Shown in pieces: positions 53,832 through 64,000 of a stretch of DNA of 64,000 bases. The notes beneath the pieces are model-generated. The model made no database searches. It was given only the letters and a program-made list of their open reading frames with translations, and was not told the DNA's origin. A program made the translations under genes and the position numbers. Positions within the stretch are counted from its first letter, which is position 1. Each line of letters begins with the position of its first letter. Source of the stretch: Blepharisma stoltei (taxonomy: Eukaryota; Ciliophora; Heterotrichea; Heterotrichida; Blepharismidae); contig CAJZBQ010000045.1 in assembly GCA_914767885.1 (NCBI GenBank), positions 585,001 to 649,000 of the forward strand, given 5' to 3'.

Positions 53832-54813
53832 TAATAGCATTTTTATTTTTAAATTATTTAATATTTTCTGCATAGGTAAATTATAGAGATTTTAAAACAA
53901 TTAAGCATTTTTGATTATTTTTCTTAATTTTTGATGAATTATGTGTAGAGGTGATTGACTAGATTCCATTTTACACTTTACTATACTTTCATAATAAACT
54001 CTCCATTTATTGTATCCGATTTCTGAATACTCTGCTTCCGTCTGATTTTATGGGCTAGGTAAAATTAAAACATGTGCAATAAAGAAAATTTAAATAAATA
54101 CTTAATTAATTAATTTCTCCAATTAAGCATTGAGTAAATTGGTTTATATATCACATTGAAATAAAAAGAAAATTTCTGCACGAATTTAGCATACTATTTG
54201 AAGCAAAACAATCTATAATTGATTTGTTTTATGAGAGAAAGCATTATATGCAAGATTAAAGTGATCAGCATGCAAAATGAGTATTGAATTTTTCAATAGA
54301 CAAAGGACTGTAACATTCCAGAATTCTGCAATGGCAATTACCGTCAAACCATAACTTATTTAATTTGCTTTTCAACCTCTATTTATTACTCGCACATTAA
54401 TTTCTATAAGAATAATAAACACTTTTAATTTATCAAACCAATCTGCTGCAATTATAAGCATCTTTCACATTTTTTTAGCACACTCTCTCTTTTATTCTCA
54501 AAGTTTAATGGATTTCATGAAATTCGAAAAGCTTCAACGAAAATTAGCAAATCTTGCAATGTCTCATCTCTTTAAATTTTTTATCTATTCAATATCCTAG
54601 TATTCTTTATCTTCGTAAATCGTTAATTTTCGTTTATAAAAATTCCACCTAAAATTTTCATCACTTACATAATGCCTTATGACGGCTCCAAACAAGTATT
54701 TATATCAGATTTTGATAGTCTTTTTGTATTATTCTTTCTAGATCTGGCTACTCTGAAAACTGACCTAGCATAAAACGGATATTTTTCTGATCTCATGCTT
54801 CAATAATCATAAA
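53832..54813. other. Long AT-rich intergenic region
   Basis: About 980 bp upstream of the transhydrogenase gene. Only a 30-codon plus-strand ORF at about 54508 is visible; no repeat family, no RNA gene. Probably the promoter region. Confidence 0.4.
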
Positions 54814-57800
54814 ATGGACGACTTCGTAACAGGAACATACATAGTCTGTGCTATATTCTTCATACTTTCTCTTGGAGGACTAAGCAATCAATTAACTGCA
54901 AAGCGAGGAAATTACCTAGGAATAATTGCGATGACCCTTGCAATCATAGCGACCTTTTTTGCCGATGAATTCGACTATCAGTTCGCTATATTCTTTTTTA
55001 TGCTTGTGCTCGGCGGTCTAATAGGATGCGCTATGGCTCTTAGAGTGGAAATGATCAATATGCCCCAAATGGTTGCAGCACTTCATAGCTTTGTAGGACT
55101 TGCCGCAACCCTTGTGTCATTTGGACACTATTTGCTTCACACGGACCAAGACAACCTAGCAAGAATCGAAACAAATATTGGGGTCTTTATTGGTGCAGTC
55201 ACCTTTACAGGGTCAGTTGTGGCCTGGGGAAAATTACAAGGCGTTATAAGGAGCCAGCCTTTGATAATACTAGGCTGGGGAAGACACGTAATAAATTGCT
55301 TATGCATCATTGCATGCATTGCTATTGCGATTGTTTTTGGTCTAACGGATAACGACGAAACTTTGACCAAATTTTTCTTATTGTTAGCAATCTCTTTTAT
55401 TGCTGGATTTTTAGGGTGGCATTTGGTAATGGCTATTGGAGGAGCTGATATGCCAGTCGTGGTGTCCATGCTAAATTCTTACTCAGGCTGGGCCACTTCT
55501 GCCAGTGGATTTTTGCTAGAAAATGAGCTACTCATCATTACAGGAGCACTTGTAGGATCTAGTGGAGCTATTTTGAGCTACATTATGTGCAAGGCTATGA
55601 ATCGGTCCTTTATCAGTGTGATTTCAGGAGGATTTGGACAAGGCACAGGATCTCCTTCATCAGCAGCCAAGGCACAAAAAGGTGAGCAAAAGCCAATTGA
55701 CGCCAAAGGAATGCTTAACCTATTAAGAGACGCCAAAAGAATTATTATTGTTCCAGGGTATGGTATGGCCGTTGCCAGATGTCAGCATGACGTCGGAACA
55801 TTCGCAGATTTTTTAATCAAAAGAGGCCGAAGGGTGGAATTTTGTATCCATCCAGTCGCAGGAAGACTTCCTGGACATATGAATGTACTTTTAGCAGAAG
55901 CTGAAGTAGACTATGGCATTGTAAGAGAAATGGACGAGATCAACAAAGAATTCCCAGAGACAGACATTGTCATGGTTATTGGTGCTAATGATATTGTTAA
56001 CCCTGACGCTCAAGACGACCCGAATTCTCCTATTGCTGGAATGCCAGTCTGCGAAGTCTGGAAAGCAAAAAACGTCATTGTCTTCAAAAGAGGAGGTGGG
56101 ACAGGGTATGCAGGAGTAGAAAACCCTTTATTCTTAAAGCCAAACACAAAAATGTACTTCGGTAACGCTGACAAGTCAATGAAAGAAATACTGAACATCA
56201 TGACTATGAATGAAACCATGTTTGGCGAAGCCAAAAATTCTACTTCATCTGACACAGGCCCAGAATCTTCTGACTCAGAAGAAGAAGTTGAGAAATTCCC
56301 TGAGCCAAAAATGACAATTGGAGTGCCTAAAGAAATTACTCCCCTCGAACAAAGAGTTGCAATAACTCCAGGAACTGTCAAAAAATTCAGAAAATTAGGC
56401 TTTAGAGTCGTTGTTGAAAAAGGAGCTGGAGAAGGTGCGAAATTTTCTGACGAAGAATACACAGAAGAAGGGGCTGAGGTTGCGAGCACTGAACAAGTGT
56501 GGGCCTGCGATATCGTGCTAAAGGTGAAAAAGCCAGACCACCACCCAGTTCTGAATAAACATGAGGACACTTTGTTACAAAATACCAAACTGTTGGTTAG
56601 CTATGTGTATCCTGCCAACAATAAAGAATGGCTGGAAAATTTGGCCTCCCGATATCCGAACTTGACTTATTTAGCTATGGAATGTGTACCTCGTATTACA
56701 AAAGCCCAGAAACTTGACTCTTTGAGCTCAATGGCTAATATAGGAGGATATAGAGCAGTTGTGGAAGCTTTCCAGTATTTCAGAAGATGCCCAAAGCCAA
56801 TGATCACAGCTGCTGGAAAACTCCCTCCTGCTGAAGTTTTAGTCATCGGAGCTGGAGTAGCTGGCCTTTCTGCTATTGGCTATTGCAAAAACCTAGGCTG
56901 CAACGTATACGCAATGGACACCCGCTCAGCTGCCAAAGTAGATGCCGAATCCATGGGTGCTAAATTTTTGTCAGTCCCAATCCAAGAAGAAGGACAAGTA
57001 GCTGGAGGATACGCCAAAGTTATGTCAGAAGAATACCAAAAAGCCCAATACCAATTAACAAAAAGAACTGTAAGGAAATGCGACATTGTGATAACAACTG
57101 CTCTAATTCCTGGCAGGCCTGCACCTAAACTTGTAGACGACGAATGCATCAAAGGCATGAGACCTGGGAGTGTCGTCGTTGATATGGCTGCCGAAATGGG
57201 AGGAAACTGCGCATACACAAAAGCAAATGAAGTCATAGTAACTGAAAATGGAGTCACTATTGTTGGATTCACAGACTTAACGAGCAGAATGGCACCACAA
57301 AGCTCAGAGCTCTATGCAAATAACTTGTATAATTTATTAGACGAAATGGGAGGAGCTGAAAAATTCAATATAAATATGAAAGATGAAATCATCGCCCCAA
57401 TGTCTGTGGTTCATGAAGGAAAAATGGTATGGAGCCCACCTAAGCCTTTGCCTCCTCCTAAAGCTCCTGAAGCTCCTAAAGAAATCTCAAAAGAACCTGA
57501 AAAACCAACGAAAAAGCCAACAAAAGAAACTCCTTGGTGGTACATGTACGTCGAATTTGCATTTTTAGCTGCAATTTGTGCAGGAGGGTTTATTGGGCTT
57601 GCATATTCCACTTATGGAGACTTCATGAGTCTTTTTATGACTTTTGTTTTAGCAGTTGTAATTGGCTACATGGTTATTTGGAACGTAACACCTGCCCTAC
57701 ATACACCACTGATGAGCGTCACTAATGCAATTTCTGGTATCATCGTAATCGGCGCTATGATGCTTTTAGACTCAAATGATGGCTGGATTGATGAAGGCTC

Positions 57801-57984
57801 TGCAGTTGGCGCCATTGCGATATTTTTCGCAAGTATAAATATTTTTGGTGGTTTTATTGTAACAGACAGAATGCTTTCAATGTTCAAGACCAATGCAATG
57901 CCAGAGCCAGGTCTGCATCACCACAACACTTTGCACCACCCTCACCATCACCATCACCATACTCACCAAAATGAAAAACCTTAA
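54814..57984 (+). CDS. NAD(P) transhydrogenase, beta-alpha fusion (proton-translocating)
   Basis: 1056 residues, uninterrupted. Couples hydride transfer between NADH and NADP+ to proton movement across the mitochondrial inner membrane. Order: PntB-type membrane domain II (residues about 1-265), NADP-binding domain III ([56 protein letters not shown]), acidic linker (about 475-495), NAD-binding domain I ([37 protein letters not shown]), then the PntA membrane segments and a His-rich tail ([13 protein letters not shown]). This beta-alpha order is that of Entamoeba and apicomplexan enzymes, the reverse of animals. All 12 Trp codons are TGG. Confidence 0.95.
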   Translation: MDDFVTGTYIVCAIFFILSLGGLSNQLTAKRGNYLGIIAMTLAIIATFFADEFDYQFAIFFFMLVLGGLIGCAMALRVEMINMPQMVAALHSFVGLAATLVSFGHYLLHTDQDNLARIETNIGVFIGAVTFTGSVVAWGKLQGVIRSQPLIILGWGRHVINCLCIIACIAIAIVFGLTDNDETLTKFFLLLAISFIAGFLGWHLVMAIGGADMPVVVSMLNSYSGWATSASGFLLENELLIITGALVGSSGAILSYIMCKAMNRSFISVISGGFGQGTGSPSSAAKAQKGEQKPIDAKGMLNLLRDAKRIIIVPGYGMAVARCQHDVGTFADFLIKRGRRVEFCIHPVAGRLPGHMNVLLAEAEVDYGIVREMDEINKEFPETDIVMVIGANDIVNPDAQDDPNSPIAGMPVCEVWKAKNVIVFKRGGGTGYAGVENPLFLKPNTKMYFGNADKSMKEILNIMTMNETMFGEAKNSTSSDTGPESSDSEEEVEKFPEPKMTIGVPKEITPLEQRVAITPGTVKKFRKLGFRVVVEKGAGEGAKFSDEEYTEEGAEVASTEQVWACDIVLKVKKPDHHPVLNKHEDTLLQNTKLLVSYVYPANNKEWLENLASRYPNLTYLAMECVPRITKAQKLDSLSSMANIGGYRAVVEAFQYFRRCPKPMITAAGKLPPAEVLVIGAGVAGLSAIGYCKNLGCNVYAMDTRSAAKVDAESMGAKFLSVPIQEEGQVAGGYAKVMSEEYQKAQYQLTKRTVRKCDIVITTALIPGRPAPKLVDDECIKGMRPGSVVVDMAAEMGGNCAYTKANEVIVTENGVTIVGFTDLTSRMAPQSSELYANNLYNLLDEMGGAEKFNINMKDEIIAPMSVVHEGKMVWSPPKPLPPPKAPEAPKEISKEPEKPTKKPTKETPWWYMYVEFAFLAAICAGGFIGLAYSTYGDFMSLFMTFVLAVVIGYMVIWNVTPALHTPLMSVTNAISGIIVIGAMMLLDSNDGWIDEGSAVGAIAIFFASINIFGGFIVTDRMLSMFKTNAMPEPGLHHHNTLHHPHHHHHHTHQNEKP

Positions 57985-58065
57985 TAAGAATTAATATAAT
58001 AGTCATATAAATGGATCCATAAAGAACGTCTCAAACTATTTCTACTTTCAAACAATAAAATATTT

Positions 58066-59787
58066 ATGGAAGATCAGTGCGCAACTCCAACTCGTGACTC
58101 GGTCAAATCAAACCCTTCGTCAGAGCCTTCTAAAGTATCTACTCCTATGAGCTCTGGACAGCCAAAGCCTAGGCTTTCAAAAAGACGATATACTCCGTCT
58201 GATTCGCCGGTATCGCCGCATGAAGGGTTCAGGACATCAATATTAGTGCTTAATTCTTTGGAGGAAAATTCAAGACCACATAGCAAACTTTTAAAATTCA
58301 TGCAGCAAAGACCAGGAGAAGAAAAACCAAGACAAGTGATGCTGCCTTTATTTTTCCACAAAAAGTCTGAGAGGATTCACAAAAGACAAGCTAGTTTGAC
58401 GATGCCTACACAGCCTTCAACTTTTAATCAAATTTTTGAAAATGTTATGCTATATTAGCTATTTTTTTATTTTCTGCTAATAGGACAATTTTAGGTTGAA
58501 ATATAAAATTTTTGATATAGCCAAAAGATTAATATGCTCAATTGAGAATAACCCTTTTCAAAAATCAAATTTGAAAAGGGTAAATTCGGCGGGCAAAAGG
58601 AAAACAGTTTCATTTTGCAGTGACCTAGATAACTTTACAGCTATTGATAGGTTTGCATCTGCAGGGCATAGTCCTGAGCAAAGTGTGGTAGATTCCATAG
58701 TTTTCACTGGAAGCCAAGACCCAGATATATTAGTGGACAGTTTGGAGGTAAATGACCACAGAATGGAAAAAAGAGACAAAGGAAGCATTGGGACCTTTAC
58801 AACAGCTCAAAGCTCATTTGCGGAATCAAAAACCCAAGATCATTCTCATGACAATTTGAAAAAGAAATTTGATGACTGCGAAATTTATATAGGAAATCTC
58901 CCTAAAGAAGAATCTAAAAGTATCCCAACCACATGTGCAGGAACCTTATGCACTCAGACTAATCAGGAAAATAATGATGAAGTTCCTGAGTTCTTTTCAG
59001 AAAGAATTGATTTTGAATACGAAAATGAGGTAAAGTCAAGTGTTTTGAACATCCCAGAATTTTCAGAATATCCTACTATTGGGTATTGCAGAAATTGCTC
59101 TAACCCAATTTGATTATTTTTTGTTTATTATTAATAGGTGTATAACTTAAAATATTTTATAGAAATTTTTATTATTTAATTTTTAAGAAAGTTTAGATTT
59201 TTAAATGATTATAAGTAGATAAAATTATAAAATAATCAAAGACTTATATCGAATATTTAATTTAAAAACCTCAAGATATATTAATCACCATTAGTTGAGA
59301 TATAACTTAATCGTTATTTGCAGATTTTTGAACTTTACCACCTAAGTGTGGAATTTTTTTCCGCGTGTGTGAAAAAAAGGATCCCACATGTGAAATCAAA
59401 AGGACTCCACACGTGAAATCACCTTTTCACACGCGAAAAAACTCCACACTTAGGTGGTAAAGTTCAAAAATCTGCAAATAACGATAAAATATTTTTGTTA
59501 ATTTTTTCTAATTACTATAAAATCAATTGAAAAAAAGTTGTTTTAGTAAATTTTGTTCGTTATTAATAGTGCTTAAGGATAGATAAAACGGTTTCGCTCA
59601 TTATTAAAATGGCGGGAGTAAGGAAACAGTAACAATAGTGGAGTATGAAAAAATAAAAGGTAAAGGATTTTTTGAAAAAATTGAATCATTAATGTGTTTC
59701 TGCGTCCCTGCTTGGATGTATAAAAGTCATTACTTTGTGCATAAATGCCCAACTTGTGCAGAAGAAATAGCTAGAGTTATTGCATAA
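58066..59787 (+). CDS. LITAF-domain protein, interrupted by an IES
   Basis: 387 residues after removing a 40-nt interval (58444-58483) and the IES 59104-59621. The long N-terminal region is Ser/Pro-rich and acidic without known domain. The C-terminus becomes a LITAF-type zinc/membrane domain only after excision: YCRNC joins SKETVTIVEYEKIKG, then CFCVPAWMY and HKCPTCAEEIARVIA at TAA 59785-59787; the two CxxC pairs flank an amphipathic segment. Such domains sit on endosomal membranes. The 40-nt interval may be an unusually long intron, or a 15-nt intron with a 25-bp insert; both keep frame. Confidence 0.7.
59104..59621. mobile_element. Decayed MITE-type IES carrying a nested palindrome
   Basis: 518 bp including one TAA; TAA at 59101-59103 and 59619-59621. 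Right end TTTCGCTCATTATTAAAATGGCGGGAG is a worn family A end; the left end (CCCAATTTGATTATTTTTTG) is barely recognisable. Inside lies the palindrome at 59310-59485. Confidence 0.6.
59310..59485. repeat. Palindrome with long arms, nested in an IES
   Basis: 176 bp; outer arms of about 44 bp are perfect inverse copies (ATCGTTATTTGCAGATTTTT..), enclosing CACACGCG/CGCGTGTG and CCACATGTG/CACACGTG-type inner arms. Similar in size and design to the palindromic elements near 6186, 48269 and 49630. Confidence 0.75.
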
Positions 59788-60015
59788 ATTAATAAATACC
59801 AATTATCATTTTATCATTACCTAAATTTTATAACTTTTATATGTAAGCCTTAATAAACTACTATGACATGCTCTATTTAATTTTTTATCTCATAAATTCA
59901 AATTATATAACATTTATAATAAAAGCTACTTATCTAGTCTTTTCTATTAAATTTTGCATATAATTTATATGCATGAATTTGAATATTTATTAATATTAAA
60001 GAAATTCATCATACA

Positions 60016-62891
60016 ATGGAATTCGGAATTCATCCTTTACCTTTAGATGATATCGACAACCAAGACAAAGTTAACTTAAGAGACTTAATCCTGCGCCGAC
60101 TTTCAGCAGCAAAAGAGCAGAAGCAGCGAACTACACAAAGCTTGTCATTAACTCCAGATAATAATCAATCATCTTCTACTTTTTTACCTCAAGCTTTCCA
60201 AACTCAGTCTCCAGATATTGAAAAGCAGCTACTTCTAACGATGCTGGAAAAAACCCAAACCTTAACCAATCAAAATCAAGTCACTTTTGCCCAGGAAAGG
60301 AAAACTCTTGAAAACCAAATCGAATCTCTGCTATCACAAGTTCACAATTTGCAGCAAAGAAATATCGCTTTGAGCGAAGAAATGGAAAAATATAAAAAAT
60401 ATCCAGGAAGTGATATGTCCCATCTCCAATTTTTGGAGGAACTGAAAAGCTTAGAAAAGATCAGTGATGAGAGAGAAAAGAAATATTGCGAAGAAATAAC
60501 GAGTCTTAAGCGTGAGCTTTCAGAAGCAAAACTATTGAGTACTTTAGAAAGAAGTAGTTCATATCTGAACAGTGAGGAAAAATCGCAAACAGTTTTAAGC
60601 AAACGACTAATTGAGCTGGAAAATAAATTTGAGGAGGCAAAAAAAATTATAATTGATAAAGATAGAGAACTAAAAAAATTCCAAGATAATTTAGCATGAA
60701 GCCCACAAGGAAATATAGGGATTTCAATAAAGGGAAACTCAGAATTGAAAGCAGAGAATGAAAAATTGGAAAGGAACATGAAAAGGCTGATTAGTATGTC
60801 ATGCAAAAGAGAAGCTGTGCTAACTGAAGAAATAGAAAGGCTTAGAAATACCAGTTCACATTTAAATGAACTGACGCATAACAGAGAAATTGAGCTTCAA
60901 TCTCAAATAGAAAACCTCACAACGTCAATGACTAATTTACAGAAGAACTTTGAGCAGCAAGAAGGAATTTATCATAAAGAAAAAACTAATTGGCTTGAAG
61001 AAAGAGACTCATTGATTTCTCAGTTGAAGCAGCTAAATGAAAGATATATACAAGCTGATCAAAATAGCTATAATAGGATTAGAAAAGAACTTGATGGAGT
61101 TTATGAAACTCTTGAAGAAAAAGACCGCATAATTGATCAGCTGAGAGAATCAGGGCTCTTTGTCATTGAAAATACTCAATCATTTGAAAATTTAGCTGAA
61201 ATTAAAAATCAGCTGTCTGGGATTCATAGTGAGCTGGAAAAATTGAACCAAAATACTGTGGCTGTAAATGAAGCTTACTCAAAAGAGCAAACTGAAAGAG
61301 ATGAAGAAATTTATAAACTACATAATGAGCTGCATAATAAAATGGCTTTGCACGGAGTGGTTAACTACGTAAACCTTTCCTCTTCTGTGAATTTTATTAT
61401 TATTGTGATCGGTTTATCTGGTGCAACTGTATCCACATGCCATATATGGTTTATTGTAATTGCCCGAGGATGGCGCTATCTTGCGCCATCCTCGGGCAAT
61501 TACTATATTGCATGAGGAAAGTCATTTGGTCCAGGATGCTAGGACGTATAGGGGTTTTCCCCGCTTTTAACACTAAAGGAATGCGACCCTTAGGCGGAAC
61601 TGACGCAGGAGTCAAGTCTGGAGCGAGGTCAACGCGACCAGTGGAGGCTTTCAGGCTCTTTTGGAGAGTCTTCTGGAATGTTTGCTAGACAAGATAGCTG
61701 CTGAAGCCATCAATTGGAGTTAAAAGGGAGTTTTTGCTATTACTCTCTGCAAAAAGAGAGAACTATTAAAAATCTGAGTAATAATGCGTGCATAACGAGC
61801 TGACAGAGCTAAGACACAAAATGTCAGTATATGAAGGAAAAAAATATGAGAGTGAGATAAGTACATTGAGGATTGACCTTCAAAAAGCATTAAGCGAAAA
61901 AGCTCACGCAAAAAGGCTAATTCTTGCTTATGTCCGATCAGTCCAGCACTTAGAAAAAATACTTTCAGAAAAGCAAAGCTTTTCTTTAGATGATCAAATC
62001 GCGACTTTGCAACTAGAAAATTCCAGACTTCAAGAAGAAAATCAAAGCTTAGTAGAAGCAAGACAAAAATTGTCCGAGACATATGAAGCTGAAATGAAAC
62101 AGCTGCAAGATTTGATTGATAGCCAATATCTCAAAATCCAAGATTTACAAGCAAAAACTGAAGGAAGCTCAAAAGCAAGACTAAAAATGATAAGCGAGCA
62201 AACCCATGCTTGGGAACTTAGACAAAAAACACTCCACGAGCTAAACAGACAGCTTCACGCACATGTGGGGCTAATTGAAGCAAAATCCTTAACAGAGCTT
62301 CAAACCAAAGAAATCCAAGACTTAAAAAACAAGTTTGAAACCAATAAAAAAGGCCTAATTCAGCTCAGAGAAAGATGGGAAAAACAACGAGAAGATATGA
62401 GACTAGAAATAGTAAATCTTAAGCAAAAAATTGTCGCCCTTGAAAACAAAGATCAGCACACCACTCAAGAGCTGAATAAACACTACAATACAATTGTGAA
62501 TAATTCAAAAGAAAATTTGAAATTAGAAGAAACCAGGCTCATTGAAATGAAAACCCAAAACGAAATTTTCAAAAAAACTTATGAAGAATTCGTAAGAAAA
62601 CAAAAAAATTTTTATGAAAGCAATGATAATTTAATCAAAGTAATGAAAAAGGAATGCGAATTGGTAGGGAAAGAAATAGAAGAAATAAAAAATATGCATA
62701 ATGATGAAATTAAATTCATCAGAGAAACAGGACCTTTTGCAGAAATGCAACAATTAAAACAAGAAGTAAAGGATAGAGAAAGGAGTATGAAGGAATTAGA
62801 AGATTATATTAGGGTGCTAGAGGATAAGCATAGCAAAGAGGTGGAGTCATTTTTGAAGCTTGATGAAAGTGATACACGTAAGAGGAAATGA
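60016..62891 (+). CDS. Long coiled-coil protein, interrupted by a retroposon-like IES
   Basis: 801 residues after removing 61333-61802. N-terminus MEFGIHPLPLDDIDNQDKVNLRDLILRRL, then Gln/Ser-rich linker, then nearly continuous coiled coil to the end. The join EIYKLHNELTELRHKMSVYEG is exactly in frame. One TGA Trp (NLAWSPQGN). General resemblance to centriolar/basal-body coiled-coil proteins such as the CEP family (KKTYEEFVRKQKNFYESND; QREDMRLEIVNLKQKIVALEN) but no specific orthologue is assigned. Stop TGA-free, at 62889-62891 (TGA is followed by TAA shortly if TGA is read as Trp). Confidence 0.7.
61333..61802 (-). mobile_element. GC-rich retroposon-like IES with inner hairpin, 13-bp imperfect duplication
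   Basis: 470 bp between ACATAATGAGCTG (61320-61332) and GCATAACGAGCTG (61790-61802), 11 of 13 identical. In minus orientation it ends AAAGCCATTTTATTATG. A perfect hairpin TGCCCGAGGATGGCGC..GCGCCATCCTCGGGCA lies at about 61460-61500 and resembles the outer arms of palindrome B at 48477. Confidence 0.7.
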
Positions 62892-62978
62892 ATATAATAA
62901 CTTAAATAAAATTTGTATCGTTTGAGATATTTATAAGGAAAATTTGAATTTATACCAATCACAAATAAAAAAATAATC

Positions 62979-63713
62979 ATGTCTTACGTTTATTTTTCTA
63001 GGCCTGGAAGAGCTTATTCAAGCAGGTACAAAATTTTGGCTGAAAAAGAAACCCTCCTTTCAGGCAATTTAAAATCCTACACTCACAGCGTCCCATCTTT
63101 TATGATAAAAGAAGAAGAGCCAAAGCCGCTCGCCCCTACAGCTTTAGAAAAGCTGCTTAAAGAGGAGCTTGAAGAATTAAAAATGCAGGTAACTCATTAT
63201 TGAGGAATTAAAAAACAAAGAAAGCCTGCCAAAAATAAAGATTTCTCCAACATCTTCTTTTAAATCTCCTCCAAGAAAAAGCGAGTTTCTAAAGGTAATA
63301 GACAAGCAGTAGAATAATACCAGTTCTGCACAAGAATATTATGATATAAATTACTCACAAGTTGAAAAAAGTGTGGCAGTGCCTTCTTTTAAAAGCACAA
63401 ATAAAAGAAATTTAATAGAAAAAGAAAGCGATTTATCAAATTTTAGCTACAGAGAGCCTGAATGAAATCCTAAAGGGGTTATTCCTTTTTCAAAACAAAC
63501 GCAGAGAAAACCATTTATTAATAGTGGAAGCCCAAGTGATGAGAGATTTGTTTCTGCTAATTTAAGCCCAGAAATTTGTAGTAAATTTAAAAGAAATAAA
63601 GTGCCAAATTTATCAAAGTATAGCTCAAGAGATAATATTTTATATAAAACTCAAGACTGTGTGCCTGAATATTTTCCGAATAAAGAAATTGTTATGCCGA
63701 AAATTGCAAGGTA
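62979..63713 (+). CDS. Hypothetical Ser/Lys-rich protein, partial or ending at a new insert
   Basis: ATG 62979, MSYVYFSRPGRAYSSRYKI. A 16-nt intron (63189-63204, GTAACTCATTATTGAG) joins ELKMQ to ELKNKESLPK. The frame then meets TAG at 63310-63312 but the same frame stays open and protein-like for another 130 codons (AQEYYDINYSQVEKSVAVPS ...). So either an 18-nt intron (63295-63312, GTAATAGACAAGCAGTAG) is spliced or TAG is read through. TAA 63711-63713 falls where a GC-rich insert seems to begin, so the gene may go on beyond the window. No family recognised. Confidence 0.55.
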
Positions 63714-64000
63714 AGTCAGGATCATGCGATATGAGTGGATTTAGTCACTAGCCATTGGCTTGTATCAGCTCCAAAAAGTCAGTCTCAAGAGACCTCAGAG
63801 TTAAATGAGGAAAATGGAAGGCTACCCTTTTGGACTCCCAACCTGAATAACCAGTCCAAGGGATTGGCTCCCAGGGTCGAGCCATCGTCATAAATTACCT
63901 TATTTGTCCCGATAAGGAAAGATCATACGGTAGGCAACCTGTCTACCCCATCTAGTAGAGACTAGAAAACCTTGGGGAGAAGCAAAACACCCTCTTTTTA
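63714..64000 (+). mobile_element. GC-rich retroposon-like insert, cut by the window end
   Basis: From about 63708 the sequence becomes GC-rich with blocks seen in the other inserts (CATACGGTAGGCAACCTG; GGGTCGAGCC; CCATCTAGTAGAGACTAG). The right boundary and duplication lie outside the window. Confidence 0.5.

Noticed and set aside
54508-54600. 30-codon ORF starting MDFMKFEKLQRKL
   Set aside because: Too short, no family and within a long AT-rich spacer; expected by chance.
55137-57893. Minus-strand ORFs opposite the transhydrogenase gene
   Set aside because: They are shadows of a long conserved plus-strand gene.
1-64000. tRNA, rRNA, snRNA genes and CRISPR arrays
   Set aside because: I looked for cloverleaf-like A/B boxes, conserved rRNA blocks and regular spacers and saw none convincing. 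GGTCGAGCC-like strings in the GC-rich inserts are not placed like a B box.

Overview
The window reads as germline (micronuclear) DNA of a heterotrich ciliate, most likely Blepharisma or a close relative. Three lines of evidence support this. (1) Many genes are only readable if TGA codes for Trp; for example the conserved CxWC motifs of the PSI-domain protein and the WNE motif of the SERINC protein both use TGA, while TAA and TAG end genes. (2) Introns are 15-16 nt GT..AG (8241-8256, 9130-9144, 9536-9550, 22010-22024, 43510-43524, 49471-49485, 63189-63204). (3) About two dozen AT-rich or GC-rich inserts break coding sequences. Removing them at short direct repeats restores open frames, as expected for internal eliminated sequences (IESs). 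No transcript or somatic sequence was available, so every junction here is inferred from reading frame and protein family.

Layout. 1-7250: C2H2 zinc-finger gene, a CDP-alcohol-phosphotransferase-like gene, a coiled-coil gene and two hypothetical genes loaded with IESs. 7790-15890: SERINC, PSI-domain protein, a broken Rab gene, an intact Merlin/IS1595 transposase and a secreted M14 carboxypeptidase. 16000-19700: two intact MULE transposases in tandem. 19800-31660 (all minus): PAP2-like membrane protein, small membrane protein, ataxin-2, a pseudokinase, a zinc-finger protein, F-actin capping protein alpha and a Kelch protein. 32700-43770: long coiled-coil protein, cyclin B, Trp-rich protein, VTI1 SNARE and pantothenate kinase. 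43800-54000: anoctamin, SHIPPO-repeat protein, IMP2 protease, Cys-rich membrane protein, ankyrin protein, NDUFAF5 and MoaE. 54814-64000: NAD(P) transhydrogenase, a LITAF-domain protein, a second long coiled-coil protein and a partial gene.

The IESs fall into classes. (a) MITEs with C-run plus CTCCGTGAGCGAACAAA-type ends, flanked by a TTA/TAA direct repeat, full length about 350-393 bp with many shortened or decayed copies. (b) GC-rich inserts of 270-570 bp flanked by 8-23 bp direct repeats, with a shared 3' end and variable 5' ends, as left by retroposition. (c) Palindromic elements beginning TATAG. (d) Short inserts of 72-210 bp with a TA repeat. Some are nested.

The gene set is ordinary housekeeping: membrane traffic, cytoskeleton, mitochondrial assembly, CoA and molybdenum-cofactor synthesis, cell cycle. 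Gene spacing is very tight (1-65 bp between several neighbours).
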